Shown piece by piece: positions 45,656-54,491 of a DNA stretch of 64,000 bases. The stretch lies in the NCBI RefSeq assembly GCF_021044825.1, contig NZ_JAJNOC010000004.1:1-64000 (forward strand), given 5' to 3'. The position numbers and the translations under genes were made by a program. The stretch is from Massilia phyllostachyos (GTDB taxonomy: Bacteria; Pseudomonadota; Gammaproteobacteria; Burkholderiales; Burkholderiaceae_D). Position 1 is the first letter of the stretch. Every line of letters begins with the position of its first letter. The notes below the pieces were generated by a model. It ran no database searches. It was given only the letters and a program-made list of their open reading frames with translations, and had not been told where the DNA came from.

Positions 45656-48600
45656 ATGATCACTCACAAACAGATCCGGCTGACCAAGCTGGCACTGGCT
45701 TTGTCGATTGTGCTGTCGGCCGCTCCGGCCATCGCACAGAACACCACCTCCGCCATCGGCGGCCGCGTCGCTGGCGCGGATGGCAAGCCGGTCGCGGGCG
45801 CGCAAGTCGTCATTCGCCACGCCGAGTCGGGTTCTGTCAGCACGGTCACCACCGATGCCGAAGGCCGTTACGTCGCACGCGGCCTGCGCGTCGGCGGCCC
45901 GTTCACGATCGTTATGTCGAAGGACGGCACCACCGAAACCATCAACAACGTCTACACCACCCTGGCGGAAACCTCGGCTGTCGACGGCACCCTGGGCGCC
46001 AAGGTCGCGGTCGTGAACGTGACCGGCCAGGCCCGCTCGAACACCTTCAACAGCGCCAACATGGGCTCGGGCACCAACCTGAGCCGCGCCGACCTGGCAG
46101 CGCACGCATCGATCAACCGTAACCTGGCCGACTACGCGCGCCAGGATCCGCGCCTGTCGCAGACCGACAAGGACCGCGGCGAAATCTCGGTCGGCGGCCA
46201 GAACTCGCGCTTCAACTCGATCACCATCGACGGCGTCTCGATCAGCGACACCTTCGGCCTGGAATCGAACGGCCTGCCGACCAACAAGCAGCCGATCTCC
46301 ATCGACTCGATCCAGTCGGTGCAGGTCAACGTCTCGAACTACGACGTGACCCAGAAGGGCTACACCGGCGCCAACATCAACGCCATCACCAAGTCGGGCA
46401 CCAACGAGTGGCACGGCAGCGTGTACCACGTGTTCCGTAACGACAAGCTGGCAGGCGACCGCTACAACGCGACCGACAACAGCTACAGCGCTCCGGCCGC
46501 GTTCAAGGAAAACACCACCGGCTTCACCCTGGGCGGCCCGCTGATCAAGGACAAGCTGTTCATCTTCGCCAGCGCCGAAAACCTGAAGAGCTCGCGTAAC
46601 TCGCCGGAATACGGCCCGCTGGGCAGCGGCCTGACCAACGTCGGCATCACCCAGTCGGCAATCGCCAGCCTGCAGAACATCGCCAAGACCCGCTACGGCT
46701 TCGAAGCCGGTTCGGCCAACGTGCCGACCGGTTTCGAGCTGGACGTCGAAGACCGCCTGGTCAAGCTGGACTGGAACATCAGCGACAACCACCGCGCCAG
46801 CCTGCGCTACCAGAAGACCAAGCAGTCGGAGCCGCAATTCTCGGGCTACTCGGCGACCGGTATCGCCCTGGATTCCTACCTGTGGACCGAAGGCAAGAAC
46901 ATCGAGTCGACCGTCGCCCAGGTGTTCAGCGACTGGACCCAGGACTTCTCGACCGAGTTCAAGATCTCCAAGCGTGAATCGGGCAAGAACAACGCCAACA
47001 ACGCCGCGCTGCCGTCGATGGCCCTGAGCTTCCCGGGTCCGCTGCCGGCCGGCACCCCGTCGTCCGTGCGTACCGGCAGCCGCTTCATCAACTTCGGTAC
47101 CGAAGCGAGCCGCCAGTTCAACACCCTCGACACCACCACCTGGGACGCCTACGCCGGCGCCACCTGGCTGAAGGGCGACCACGAGATCAAGTTCGGCGCG
47201 GACTACGTGCGCAACGAGATCTTCAATGCCTTCCTGCAGAACGTGAACGGCACCTACACCTTCGGCTGCACCAACTCGAGCGCGACCTACACCTACACCT
47301 TCGGTACCGTCAACTGCTCGACCTCGCCGGCCGACGTGATCGAACGCGCCGTGCTGGAAAACTTCTCGCGCGGCCGTCCGACCCAGTACATCGCGCAGAT
47401 CGCTCGCCAGGGCTACAGCCTGAACGACGCCGCCGCCGAATGGACCCTGGCCAACACCGGCCTGTTCCTGCAGGATAACTGGAAGGTCAACGACCAGCTG
47501 ACCCTGACCTACGGCGTCCGCTACGACAAGGCCACCACCGGCGACCGTCCGCTGCGCAACAACGCTGTCGCCGCACCGCGCGTGGCCGGCCGCTACAGCA
47601 CCAACTCGACCGCGATCGTGCGCGAGACCGGCGGCTTCGGCGTGGACAACACCGTCACCATCGACGGCGACGACCTGATCCAGCCGCGCTTCGGCTTCAA
47701 CTACCGCCTCGACACCAAGCAAGCGACCCAGATCCGCGGCGGCGTCGGCCTGTTCTCGGGCTCGGCCCTGAACGTCTGGCTGGGCAACCCGTTCGCCAAC
47801 GCCGGTATCGCGACCTACTCGGTCGGTTGCGGCCGCGACAGCTTCGCCTCGTGCGGCACCGCCGAAGGCATCTTCAGCCCGAACCCGGCGACCCAGCCGA
47901 CCATCGCCGGCGCTGCGCCTGCCGTCGCGGTCGACATCCTGTCGCCTGGCATCAGCCAGCCGTCGGTGTGGAAGGGTAACCTGGCGATCGAAACCGAACT
48001 GCCATGGTACGGCCTGGTCTTCAGCGTGGAATACCTGCGCACCAGCGTCAACAAGGGCATCTACTTCGAGCACCTGAACCTGGGCGCACCGACCCGTATC
48101 GGCCCGGATGGCCGCCAGATGTTCTGGACCGAGCAGGGCTACACCGCGTCGTGCGCCAACGGCACCGGCGGCTTCAACAGCACCGGCGCATGCGCAGGCT
48201 TCCGTTCGCGCGCCCTGTCGAACGCCGCGTACACCAACGTGATCGCCGTGCGTGAAACCAAGAAGGGTGACGGCAACCTGGCCACGATCTCGCTGAGCAA
48301 CGGCCGTTCGCGCGGCCTGCGCTGGACCGCGGCCTACACCTACAGCGACGCGACCGAAGTCAGCAACCTGAGCTCGTCGACCTCGAACTCGAACTGGAGT
48401 GGCCGCGCCATCTTCAACCCGAACGAGGAAGTCGCCGGCAAGTCGGCTTACCTGATCAAGGACCGCGTGACCCTGTCGCTGGCTTGGGACAAGGCCTTCT
48501 TCGCCAACTACAAGACCAGCTTCGGCCTGTTCTACGAAGGCCGCAGCGGCAAGCCGTACAGCTGGACCTTCAACAACGACATGAACGGCGATGGCGTCAA

Positions 48601-49078
48601 CTCGAACGACCTGATGTACATCCCGACCGCCTTCGGTTCGGGCGAGGTCATCTTCCGTGGCGACACCGCGACCAACAAGGCCAACGAGCAGAAGTTCTGG
48701 GACATCGTCAACAAGGACGAAATGCTCAAGGGCTCGGCTGGCGGCGTGATCGGCCGTGCCGGTTCGCGCGCACCGTGGACCAACAGCTTCGACATGCGTC
48801 TGAGCCAGGAAGTCCCGGGCCTGTTCGCTGGTCACAAGGGCGCGATCGTGTTCGACTTCATGAACGTCGGTAACATGATCAACAAGCGTTGGGGCCGTAT
48901 CAACGAAGTCTCCTTCGCCAGCGCCGGCGGCAACTCGCGCAGCTTCGTGGACTACGCCGGTATGGAAAATGGCAAGTATGTCTACCAGGTGCGTGACCAG
49001 GTCGAAAGCTACGTGACCAAGCAAGCCAAGGGCGAATCGCAGTGGGCAGTCCAGGTGACCGCACGCTACGAGTTCTAA
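45656..49078 (+). CDS. Oar-like TonB-dependent outer-membrane receptor
   Basis: The 1140-residue protein has signal peptide MITHKQIRLTKLALALSIVL, cleaved after AIAQ-type AXA. A carboxypeptidase-regulatory-like beta-sandwich follows (about 30-115: GGRVAGADGKPVAGAQVVIR). A TonB plug ([40 protein letters not shown]) precedes a long barrel ending VTARYEF with terminal Phe. This architecture is the Oar/CarboxypepD_reg group that imports large or unusual substrates. It sits between exported adenosine deaminase and 5'-nucleotidase/nuclease genes, suggesting uptake linked to nucleic acid or nucleoside use (inference). Terminator at 49118. Confidence 0.9.
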   Translation: MITHKQIRLTKLALALSIVLSAAPAIAQNTTSAIGGRVAGADGKPVAGAQVVIRHAESGSVSTVTTDAEGRYVARGLRVGGPFTIVMSKDGTTETINNVYTTLAETSAVDGTLGAKVAVVNVTGQARSNTFNSANMGSGTNLSRADLAAHASINRNLADYARQDPRLSQTDKDRGEISVGGQNSRFNSITIDGVSISDTFGLESNGLPTNKQPISIDSIQSVQVNVSNYDVTQKGYTGANINAITKSGTNEWHGSVYHVFRNDKLAGDRYNATDNSYSAPAAFKENTTGFTLGGPLIKDKLFIFASAENLKSSRNSPEYGPLGSGLTNVGITQSAIASLQNIAKTRYGFEAGSANVPTGFELDVEDRLVKLDWNISDNHRASLRYQKTKQSEPQFSGYSATGIALDSYLWTEGKNIESTVAQVFSDWTQDFSTEFKISKRESGKNNANNAALPSMALSFPGPLPAGTPSSVRTGSRFINFGTEASRQFNTLDTTTWDAYAGATWLKGDHEIKFGADYVRNEIFNAFLQNVNGTYTFGCTNSSATYTYTFGTVNCSTSPADVIERAVLENFSRGRPTQYIAQIARQGYSLNDAAAEWTLANTGLFLQDNWKVNDQLTLTYGVRYDKATTGDRPLRNNAVAAPRVAGRYSTNSTAIVRETGGFGVDNTVTIDGDDLIQPRFGFNYRLDTKQATQIRGGVGLFSGSALNVWLGNPFANAGIATYSVGCGRDSFASCGTAEGIFSPNPATQPTIAGAAPAVAVDILSPGISQPSVWKGNLAIETELPWYGLVFSVEYLRTSVNKGIYFEHLNLGAPTRIGPDGRQMFWTEQGYTASCANGTGGFNSTGACAGFRSRALSNAAYTNVIAVRETKKGDGNLATISLSNGRSRGLRWTAAYTYSDATEVSNLSSSTSNSNWSGRAIFNPNEEVAGKSAYLIKDRVTLSLAWDKAFFANYKTSFGLFYEGRSGKPYSWTFNNDMNGDGVNSNDLMYIPTAFGSGEVIFRGDTATNKANEQKFWDIVNKDEMLKGSAGGVIGRAGSRAPWTNSFDMRLSQEVPGLFAGHKGAIVFDFMNVGNMINKRWGRINEVSFASAGGNSRSFVDYAGMENGKYVYQVRDQVESYVTKQAKGESQWAVQVTARYEF

Positions 49079-49117
49079 GCGCGATCTGTCGAGGCGTCTG
49101 ACGCGCTGAGACACAGG

Positions 49118-49146
49118 ACGGCCGGTGGCGACACCGGCCGTTTTTT
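49118..49146 (+). terminator. Intrinsic terminator after the TonB receptor gene
   Basis: ACGGCCGGTG (49119-49128) pairs with CACCGGCCGT ending at 49141 around a GCGA loop, followed by TTTTTT. It lies 40 bp past the stop codon. Textbook rho-independent form. Confidence 0.88.
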
Positions 49147-49258
49147 ATTGGATGAAGACCCCGTCCAGCGCCGCCGTAAAGATGGCGGGCCGGCAGGGCA
49201 GATGCCATAATGCGGATGGGCTCGACGAGCCTCCCTCCCAGAAAACCGAGAACACTCC

Positions 49259-50938
49259 ATGACTGTTTCCCTGCGTGCCCCGGCACGTCTTTCCTGCCTC
49301 GCGCTGGCGCTGGTCCTGGCCGGCTGCGCCACCGCGCCCCAGGGCCCGGTGACCATCAACATCGTCGCCATCAACGACTTCCACGGCAACCTCGAACCGA
49401 GCCGCTACGTCCCGGCCAATGCCGACGGCAGCAAGGCCGAGGCGATCCGCGCCGGCGGCATCGAGAACGTCGCCGCCGCGCTGCAGGCCTGGCGCAAGGA
49501 AGACAAGGACCTGCTGTTCGTCGCCAGCGGCGACCTGGTCGGCGCCAGCCCGGCGATGTCCTCGCTGTGGGCGGACGAGCCGACCATCGAAGCCATGAAC
49601 ATGCTCGACCTGCGCGCCTCCGCGGTCGGCAACCACGAGTTCGACGCCGGCCGCAAGGAACTGCTGCGCCAGCAGAACGGCGGCTGCGATTCGCCGCGTC
49701 CGAACAAGGCCTGCCAGATGTCGAAGGACTTCCGCGGTGCGAAGTTCACCTGGCTGGCCGGCAACGTGCTGGACAGCGCCACCGGCAAGCCCTTCATTCC
49801 CGCCTTCCGCATCGAGACCGTCAAGGGCGTCAAGGTCGGCCTGGTCGGCGTGGTGCTGCAGGACACCCGCTCGGTGGTCATGGCGTCCGGTATCGCCGGC
49901 CTGAGCTTCGAGGACGAGGCGGCCGCGATCAACCGCGCGATTCCCGAGATGCGCAGCCAGGGCGCCGACGTGATCGTCGCGCTGGTGCACCAGGGCGGCA
50001 ACACCACAGATCACCCTCTGCAGCCGGGCTGCGCCAACCTGAAAGGCCCGATCGTCGACGTGGTCAAGAAGCTCGATCCGGCGGTGCGCCTGGTCCTGTC
50101 GGGCCACACCCACCAGGGCTACCTGTGCACGGTCGACGGCCGCACCGTGACGCAGGGCGCCTCCTACGGCCACCTGGCCACGCGCGTGTCGATGACGGTG
50201 CAGAAGGGCGCCGGCGCACCTAGCGATATCAAAGTCGAGAACGTCCTCATGAAAGCGGGCGACTATCCGGCCGACGAGAAGATGGTGGCGTACGTCGCCA
50301 AGGTGAAGGAAAGCAGCCGCGCCGCCCTGAACCGCCCGATCGCACGCCTGGCGGCGGCGCCGGTGCTGCGCAAGCAGAACGACGCGGGCGAAGCGCCGCT
50401 CGGCAACCTGATCGCGGACGCGGTGCTGGCGGCCACCCGCAACATGGGCGCGCGTATCGGCTTCATGAACGAAGGCGGCATCCGCAAGGATCTCGAAGCG
50501 GGCGCGGACAACGTCGCCGCCTTCGGCCAGGCCCAGGCCGTGCTCCCCTTCGGGAACACGCTGGTGGTGATGGACCTCACTGGCGCGCAGATCCGCCGCA
50601 TCCTGGAAAACCAGTGGCACGAAGGGTCGACGGGCGGCTCGATGCTGCAGGTTTCGAACGGCTTCAGCTACCGCTGGGATGCGACCAGGCCGGTCGGCAG
50701 CCGCGTGGTCGGCATGCTGCTGGACGGCCAGCCGATCGAGGACGCGAAGACCTACCGCATCGTCGCCAACAACTTCCTGGCCGAGGGCGGCGACAACTTC
50801 CCCGACTTCGCCAAAGGTAGCAACCGCCTCGAGACCGGCCTGCTGGACCTCGACGCCTTCACCGATTACCTGCGTGCGAACGAAGGGCAGGGCGCTGCGC
50901 TCGCTCCCGCCAGCCCGCGCATCATCAAAGTTCAATGA
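49259..50938 (+). CDS. 5'-nucleotidase / metallophosphatase lipoprotein
   Basis: UshA/NutA-type enzyme removing phosphate from extracellular nucleotides. The 559-residue product has a lipobox (LALVLAGCAT, Cys23), so it is membrane-anchored outside the cytoplasm. The metallophosphatase domain includes NDFHGN, SGDLVGASP, GNHEFDAG, ALVHQGGN and LSGHTHQGY. The C-terminal 5'-nucleotidase domain carries APLGNLIADAVLAAT, FMNEGGIRKD and NNFLAEGGDNF for substrate binding. The S1/P1 nuclease gene begins 8 bp downstream, so the nuclease would supply its nucleotide substrates. Confidence 0.93.
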   Translation: MTVSLRAPARLSCLALALVLAGCATAPQGPVTINIVAINDFHGNLEPSRYVPANADGSKAEAIRAGGIENVAAALQAWRKEDKDLLFVASGDLVGASPAMSSLWADEPTIEAMNMLDLRASAVGNHEFDAGRKELLRQQNGGCDSPRPNKACQMSKDFRGAKFTWLAGNVLDSATGKPFIPAFRIETVKGVKVGLVGVVLQDTRSVVMASGIAGLSFEDEAAAINRAIPEMRSQGADVIVALVHQGGNTTDHPLQPGCANLKGPIVDVVKKLDPAVRLVLSGHTHQGYLCTVDGRTVTQGASYGHLATRVSMTVQKGAGAPSDIKVENVLMKAGDYPADEKMVAYVAKVKESSRAALNRPIARLAAAPVLRKQNDAGEAPLGNLIADAVLAATRNMGARIGFMNEGGIRKDLEAGADNVAAFGQAQAVLPFGNTLVVMDLTGAQIRRILENQWHEGSTGGSMLQVSNGFSYRWDATRPVGSRVVGMLLDGQPIEDAKTYRIVANNFLAEGGDNFPDFAKGSNRLETGLLDLDAFTDYLRANEGQGAALAPASPRIIKVQ

Positions 50939-50946
50939 GGATCACC

Positions 50947-52008
50947 ATGAAGAAAATCGCCCTCGTACTCGCGCTCACGGGCGCCTTCGCCTCCTTCGAC
51001 GCCGCGGCCTGGGGCCGTGACGGCCACAAGGCGGTCGGCGCCATCGCCGACAAGCTGCTCAAGGGCAGCAACGCGCAGAAGCAGATTCAAGCATTGCTGC
51101 TGCCGGGCGAATCGCTCGAGTCGATCGCCAACTGGCCGGACTGCGTCAAGGGCACCTACTGCGGCCCGCAGACGCCCGAGATGATCGAGTACGTCAACGC
51201 CAATCCGAAGCACAGCGAATACCACTACACCGACGTGCCCTTCCAGCTGGAGAAGTACCACGACCACGGCGTGGGCACGGCGGAAGTCGACATCGTCCAG
51301 ACCCTGAAGCAGGCCATCGCGGTGCTGCAGGGCAAGACCGACCCGGCCCTGAACCCGCACAAGTTCACCAAGCGCCAGGCCCTGATCCTGCTGACCCACT
51401 TCGCCGGCGACATCCACCAGCCGCTGCACGTGGGCGCGGCCTTCGTGTCGAAGGACGGCAAGTTCGTGGTGCCGAAGACGCATGCCGAAGTCGACGAAAC
51501 CGCGATCTTCGATTCGCGCGGCGGCAACAACCTGCTGCTGGACGACGCCAAGGTGTCGGCGCTGGCCGACGGCCTGATCGGCCCGGGCGAACCGGCGGTG
51601 GTGCGCGAAGGCGTGCCGAAGGCGCTGACCAAGCCCTTCCACTCGTACTGGGACAGCACCACGGTGGACTATGCCTTCCGCCGCATCAAGACCAAGACCC
51701 CCGAGCAGTTCGCCGACGCGGCCATCGCTGGCAACCCGCAGATCGCCAAGGCATCGGGCGATCCGATCACCTGGCCTTACCAGTGGGCGGACGACTCGCT
51801 CATCGCGGCCAAGCTGGCGTATGCCGACGTGGTGCCGGGCAAGCTGACGCAGCAGACCAGCAAGAAGGGTGACACCTACTACACCTTCGCGCTCGAAGTG
51901 CCGCAGAACTACCCGGTGCCGAGCTCGGCGGTGGCGAAGACGCAGCTGATCAAGGGCGGGTACAATCTGGCGGCGATTCTGCAGGCGATTTTCCCGGAAA
52001 AGGGTTGA
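50947..52008 (+). CDS. S1/P1-family exported nuclease
   Basis: Zinc-dependent single-strand nuclease/3'-nucleotidase acting in the periplasm or outside. The 353-residue product has signal peptide MKKIALVLALTGAFASFDAA cleaved so that the mature protein begins WGRDGHKAVG. The N-terminal Trp is itself a zinc ligand in S1/P1 nucleases. Other ligands are in SEYHYTDVPF, LTHFAGDIHQPLHVG and in FHSYWDSTTVD. The start at 50947 rather than 50935 fits the signal peptide. It is in the same operon as the 5'-nucleotidase. Confidence 0.92.
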   Translation: MKKIALVLALTGAFASFDAAAWGRDGHKAVGAIADKLLKGSNAQKQIQALLLPGESLESIANWPDCVKGTYCGPQTPEMIEYVNANPKHSEYHYTDVPFQLEKYHDHGVGTAEVDIVQTLKQAIAVLQGKTDPALNPHKFTKRQALILLTHFAGDIHQPLHVGAAFVSKDGKFVVPKTHAEVDETAIFDSRGGNNLLLDDAKVSALADGLIGPGEPAVVREGVPKALTKPFHSYWDSTTVDYAFRRIKTKTPEQFADAAIAGNPQIAKASGDPITWPYQWADDSLIAAKLAYADVVPGKLTQQTSKKGDTYYTFALEVPQNYPVPSSAVAKTQLIKGGYNLAAILQAIFPEKG

Positions 52009-52047
52009 TCGGCCCGCTGCAGATTCAGCACCCCTGGCAGTAGCTCC

Positions 52048-52073
52048 ATCATTCCCGCGAAGGCGGGAATGAC
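52048..52073. repeat. Minimal hairpin copy of the dispersed repeat
   Basis: CATTCCCGC and GCGGGAATG form a perfect stem around GAAG. It matches the inner hairpin of the larger repeats (6583-6600). It lies in the gap after the nuclease gene and may serve as its transcript end. Confidence 0.6.
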
Positions 52074-52184
52074 GTTTACGGGGTGCGGGTCTGATTCATG
52101 CGCCAGCAATGTTCGCCGTCTTCAGCGCGTCATCACCCCGGTCTTGGCATAGAATCGCGTTCACCCGAACCGACGACAAACACC

Positions 52185-53045
52185 ATGACCACTTCTCTCA
52201 AGGCCGCCTGCGCCGCCTGCCTCTTCCTCGCCACCACCGCCCACGCGCAAACCACGCCCGACGCCAATCTCCCCCTCTGGGAATTCGGCCTCGGCGCCGC
52301 CGCCCTCTCCACCCCGTCCTACCCCGGCGCCGACGAGCGCGAAAACCGTGTGCTGGTGTTCCCCAATATCGTCTACCGAGGGGAAGTCCTGCGCGCCGAC
52401 CGCTCCGGCGTGAACGCCCGCCTGTTCAGCTCCGACCGCGCCGAGTTCGACATCGGCTTCGCCGGCGCCTTGCCCTCGGATTCGGACGACGTCGACGAGC
52501 GCGCCGGGATGCCGGATCTCGGCCCGCTGATCGAATTCGGCCCGCGCCTGAAGCTGCGCCTGGCGGACATGGGCAACAATCGCCGCATCCGCGCCGAATT
52601 CCCGCTGCGGGCGGTGATCGAGGCGCGCGGCGGCCTGCATGCGCGCGGGTACACCTTCGAGCCGCGCGTGGCCTACGAGATGGCCGGCGAGCGCGGCGTG
52701 TGGACGCTGGAGACGAACCTGTCGGTGGTGCTGGGCGACCGCCGCATCAACCGGCATTTCTATGAAGTCGCGCCGCAGTATGCGACCGCGACGCGTGCGG
52801 CCTATGCGGCCGATTCCGGCCTGATCGCGACGCGCCTCGGCCTGTTCGGCTCGCGCCGCGTCAACGAGGACGTGCGCCTGTTCGGCTATGTGCGCTACGA
52901 GAGCTTCAAGGGAGCGGCGAACCGCGACAGCCCGCTGCACGTGAAGGACAGCGGCGTGTCGGGTGGGGTAGGTGTGATGTGGACTTTCAAGCGGTCCGGT
53001 CGCCGGGGCAGCGGCAGGGAAACCGTCGACCCGGCGCTGATGTAG
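52185..53045 (+). CDS. MipA/OmpV-family outer-membrane protein
   Basis: The 286-residue protein has signal peptide MTTSLKAACAACLFLATTAH, cleaved after HAQ-type site. WEFGLGAAALSTPSYPGADE is the hallmark opening of MipA/OmpV barrels, and RVLVFPNIVYRGEVLRADRS follows. The barrel closes with GGVGVMWTFKRS, then an unusual 15-residue basic tail after the terminal aromatic. Family members scaffold murein-synthesis enzymes (MipA) or act as porin-like proteins; the role here is not determined. It is convergent with the next gene, 3 bp apart. Confidence 0.85.
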   Translation: MTTSLKAACAACLFLATTAHAQTTPDANLPLWEFGLGAAALSTPSYPGADERENRVLVFPNIVYRGEVLRADRSGVNARLFSSDRAEFDIGFAGALPSDSDDVDERAGMPDLGPLIEFGPRLKLRLADMGNNRRIRAEFPLRAVIEARGGLHARGYTFEPRVAYEMAGERGVWTLETNLSVVLGDRRINRHFYEVAPQYATATRAAYAADSGLIATRLGLFGSRRVNEDVRLFGYVRYESFKGAANRDSPLHVKDSGVSGGVGVMWTFKRSGRRGSGRETVDPALM

Positions 53046-53048
53046 GGC

Positions 53049-53336
53049 TTACTTCTTGTCTTTGGACTTCTTGTCTTTCGACTTATCGTCCTGTTTGTCC
53101 TGCATGGTGTCGGTCTTGTCGGCCGGAGCGGGCGCAGGGGTCGCGGTGGTCGGCGAGGCCGGGGAGGTGGCGGTCGCGGTGGTATCGCTCACCGGCGGCA
53201 CCGGGCTGGTCGGCGTGGCCGTGGTTTGCGGGCTGGCCGGGGTGGTCTGGGTTGCCGGCATGGCCGGGGTGGTGGTCTGGGCGAATGCCGATGCGGCGGA
53301 CAGGGCGACGATCAGGGTGGCAATGGTCTGCTTCAT
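53049..53336 (-). CDS. Small exported Thr/Pro/Ala-rich protein with lysine-rich tail
   Basis: I recognise no family. The 95-residue product has a good signal peptide (MKQTIATLIVALSAASAFAQ). About 55 residues of Thr, Pro, Ala and Ser with repeated TTPA/TTATP units follow, and then a charged C-terminus of Asp-Lys repeats (DDKSKDKKSKDKK). It is probably disordered and periplasmic or cell-surface. It ends 3 bp from the convergent MipA stop. Confidence 0.6.
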   Translation of the reverse strand: MKQTIATLIVALSAASAFAQTTTPAMPATQTTPASPQTTATPTSPVPPVSDTTATATSPASPTTATPAPAPADKTDTMQDKQDDKSKDKKSKDKK

Positions 53337-53469
53337 GTCATGAGTCCTTTATAGTCGTTTCTGGCGTACGGTTATCGTGTCACCTGATGGATCAACGGGC
53401 CCCGAACGTGCCTCGATGACCATGCTTACAAAGCCTTACCCTGGTCACATTTGCTCACAACATGGGCAA

Positions 53470-53503
53470 TAAAAAATGGCCTGCAGCAATGCAGGCCATT
53501 TTT
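53470..53503 (-). terminator. Intrinsic terminator of the bmp/ABC operon
   Basis: AAAAATGGCCTGCA and TGCAGGCCATTTTT form a near-perfect stem around a GCAA tetraloop. It is flanked by A-runs and T-runs, so it can work in both directions. It lies about 20 bp beyond the last permease gene on the minus strand. Confidence 0.88.
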
Positions 53504-53521
53504 GTCGGGAGCAGGGGGCGA

Positions 53522-54487
53522 TCAGCGCGATTTCACGAAGGGCTTGCCGAGCGCCTTCGGCGCCACCGACTTGGCCATCAGGCCTGCCAGCACGATGACG
53601 GTCACGACGTACGGGATCATCTGGATCAGCGAGCCCGGAATCCGGCCCACCACCGGCAGGTCGACGCCTTCGATCTGGATCTGCACCGCCTGGAAGAAGG
53701 CGAACATCAGGCAACCCAGCACCGTGTGCACCGGACGCCAGTTGCCAAACACCAGCGCGGTCAGCGCCAGGTAGCCGGCGCCGGCCGACATGTCGCGCAG
53801 GAAGAAACCGCTCTGGACCACCGACAGGTAGGCGCCCGAGAACGAGCACAGCACGCCGGCGATCAGCATGGCCGCGTAGCGGGTGCGCTGCACCGAGACG
53901 CCGGCGGCGTCGGCCGCATGCGGATTCTCGCCGCAGGCGCGCAGGCGCAGGCCGAAGCGGCTGTGGAACAGGACCCAGTGCACGACCGGCAGCAGCAGGA
54001 AGGCGAGGTAGACCAGCACCGAGTGGCCGCCGATCAGGTGGCCGTAGAACCAGCCGAGGAAGGGGATGTCGGCCACCGCGGCGGTGCCCGGCAGGACCAC
54101 GTCCGTCAGGCGCGCTTCTCCCAGGTCCGGCGTGCGGCCGCCCTGCTGGAAGAAGTACTGGGCCACGACGAAGGTCAGGCCGCTCATGGCGATGTTGATC
54201 GCGATGCCCGCGACCAGCTGGTTGCCCTTCTGCGTGATCGACACGAAGGCCTGCACCAGCGCGAGGGCCACCGAGACCAGGATGCCGGCGGCGATGCCGA
54301 TCCACGGGTCCTGGTAGGTATAGGCGACGCCGGCCGACACGAAGGCCGAGGCGAGGATCTTGCCCTCGAGGCCGATGTCGACCACGCCGCTGCGTTCGGC
54401 GAACAGGCCGGCCATCGCCGCGAAGATCAGGACCGGGGCGTTGCGGATGGTGGAGACGAGGATGCTGGCGAACTGGAAGTCTTCCAT
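53522..54487 (-). CDS. Nucleoside-type ABC transporter permease (BmpD/NupC-like)
   Basis: Second inner-membrane permease of a BMP-type nucleoside uptake ABC transporter. The 321-residue product has eight or more hydrophobic helices. Family blocks are FAAMAGLFAERSGVVDIGLE, which is the usual opening of this group, then RFGLRLRACGENPHAADAAG (cytoplasmic coupling loop facing the ATPase). It is the last gene of the operon bmp-ATPase-permease-permease, 4 bp after the preceding one, and ends at a strong terminator. Confidence 0.92.
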   Translation of the reverse strand: MEDFQFASILVSTIRNAPVLIFAAMAGLFAERSGVVDIGLEGKILASAFVSAGVAYTYQDPWIGIAAGILVSVALALVQAFVSITQKGNQLVAGIAINIAMSGLTFVVAQYFFQQGGRTPDLGEARLTDVVLPGTAAVADIPFLGWFYGHLIGGHSVLVYLAFLLLPVVHWVLFHSRFGLRLRACGENPHAADAAGVSVQRTRYAAMLIAGVLCSFSGAYLSVVQSGFFLRDMSAGAGYLALTALVFGNWRPVHTVLGCLMFAFFQAVQIQIEGVDLPVVGRIPGSLIQMIPYVVTVIVLAGLMAKSVAPKALGKPFVKSR

Positions 54488-54491
54488 GGTA

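Noticed and set aside
45650-49114. A 1154-codon open frame antisense to the TonB receptor gene
   Set aside because: Its translation is a low-complexity Val/Ala/Arg/Gly mix typical of the antisense of GC-rich genes. The plus strand encodes a recognisable receptor.
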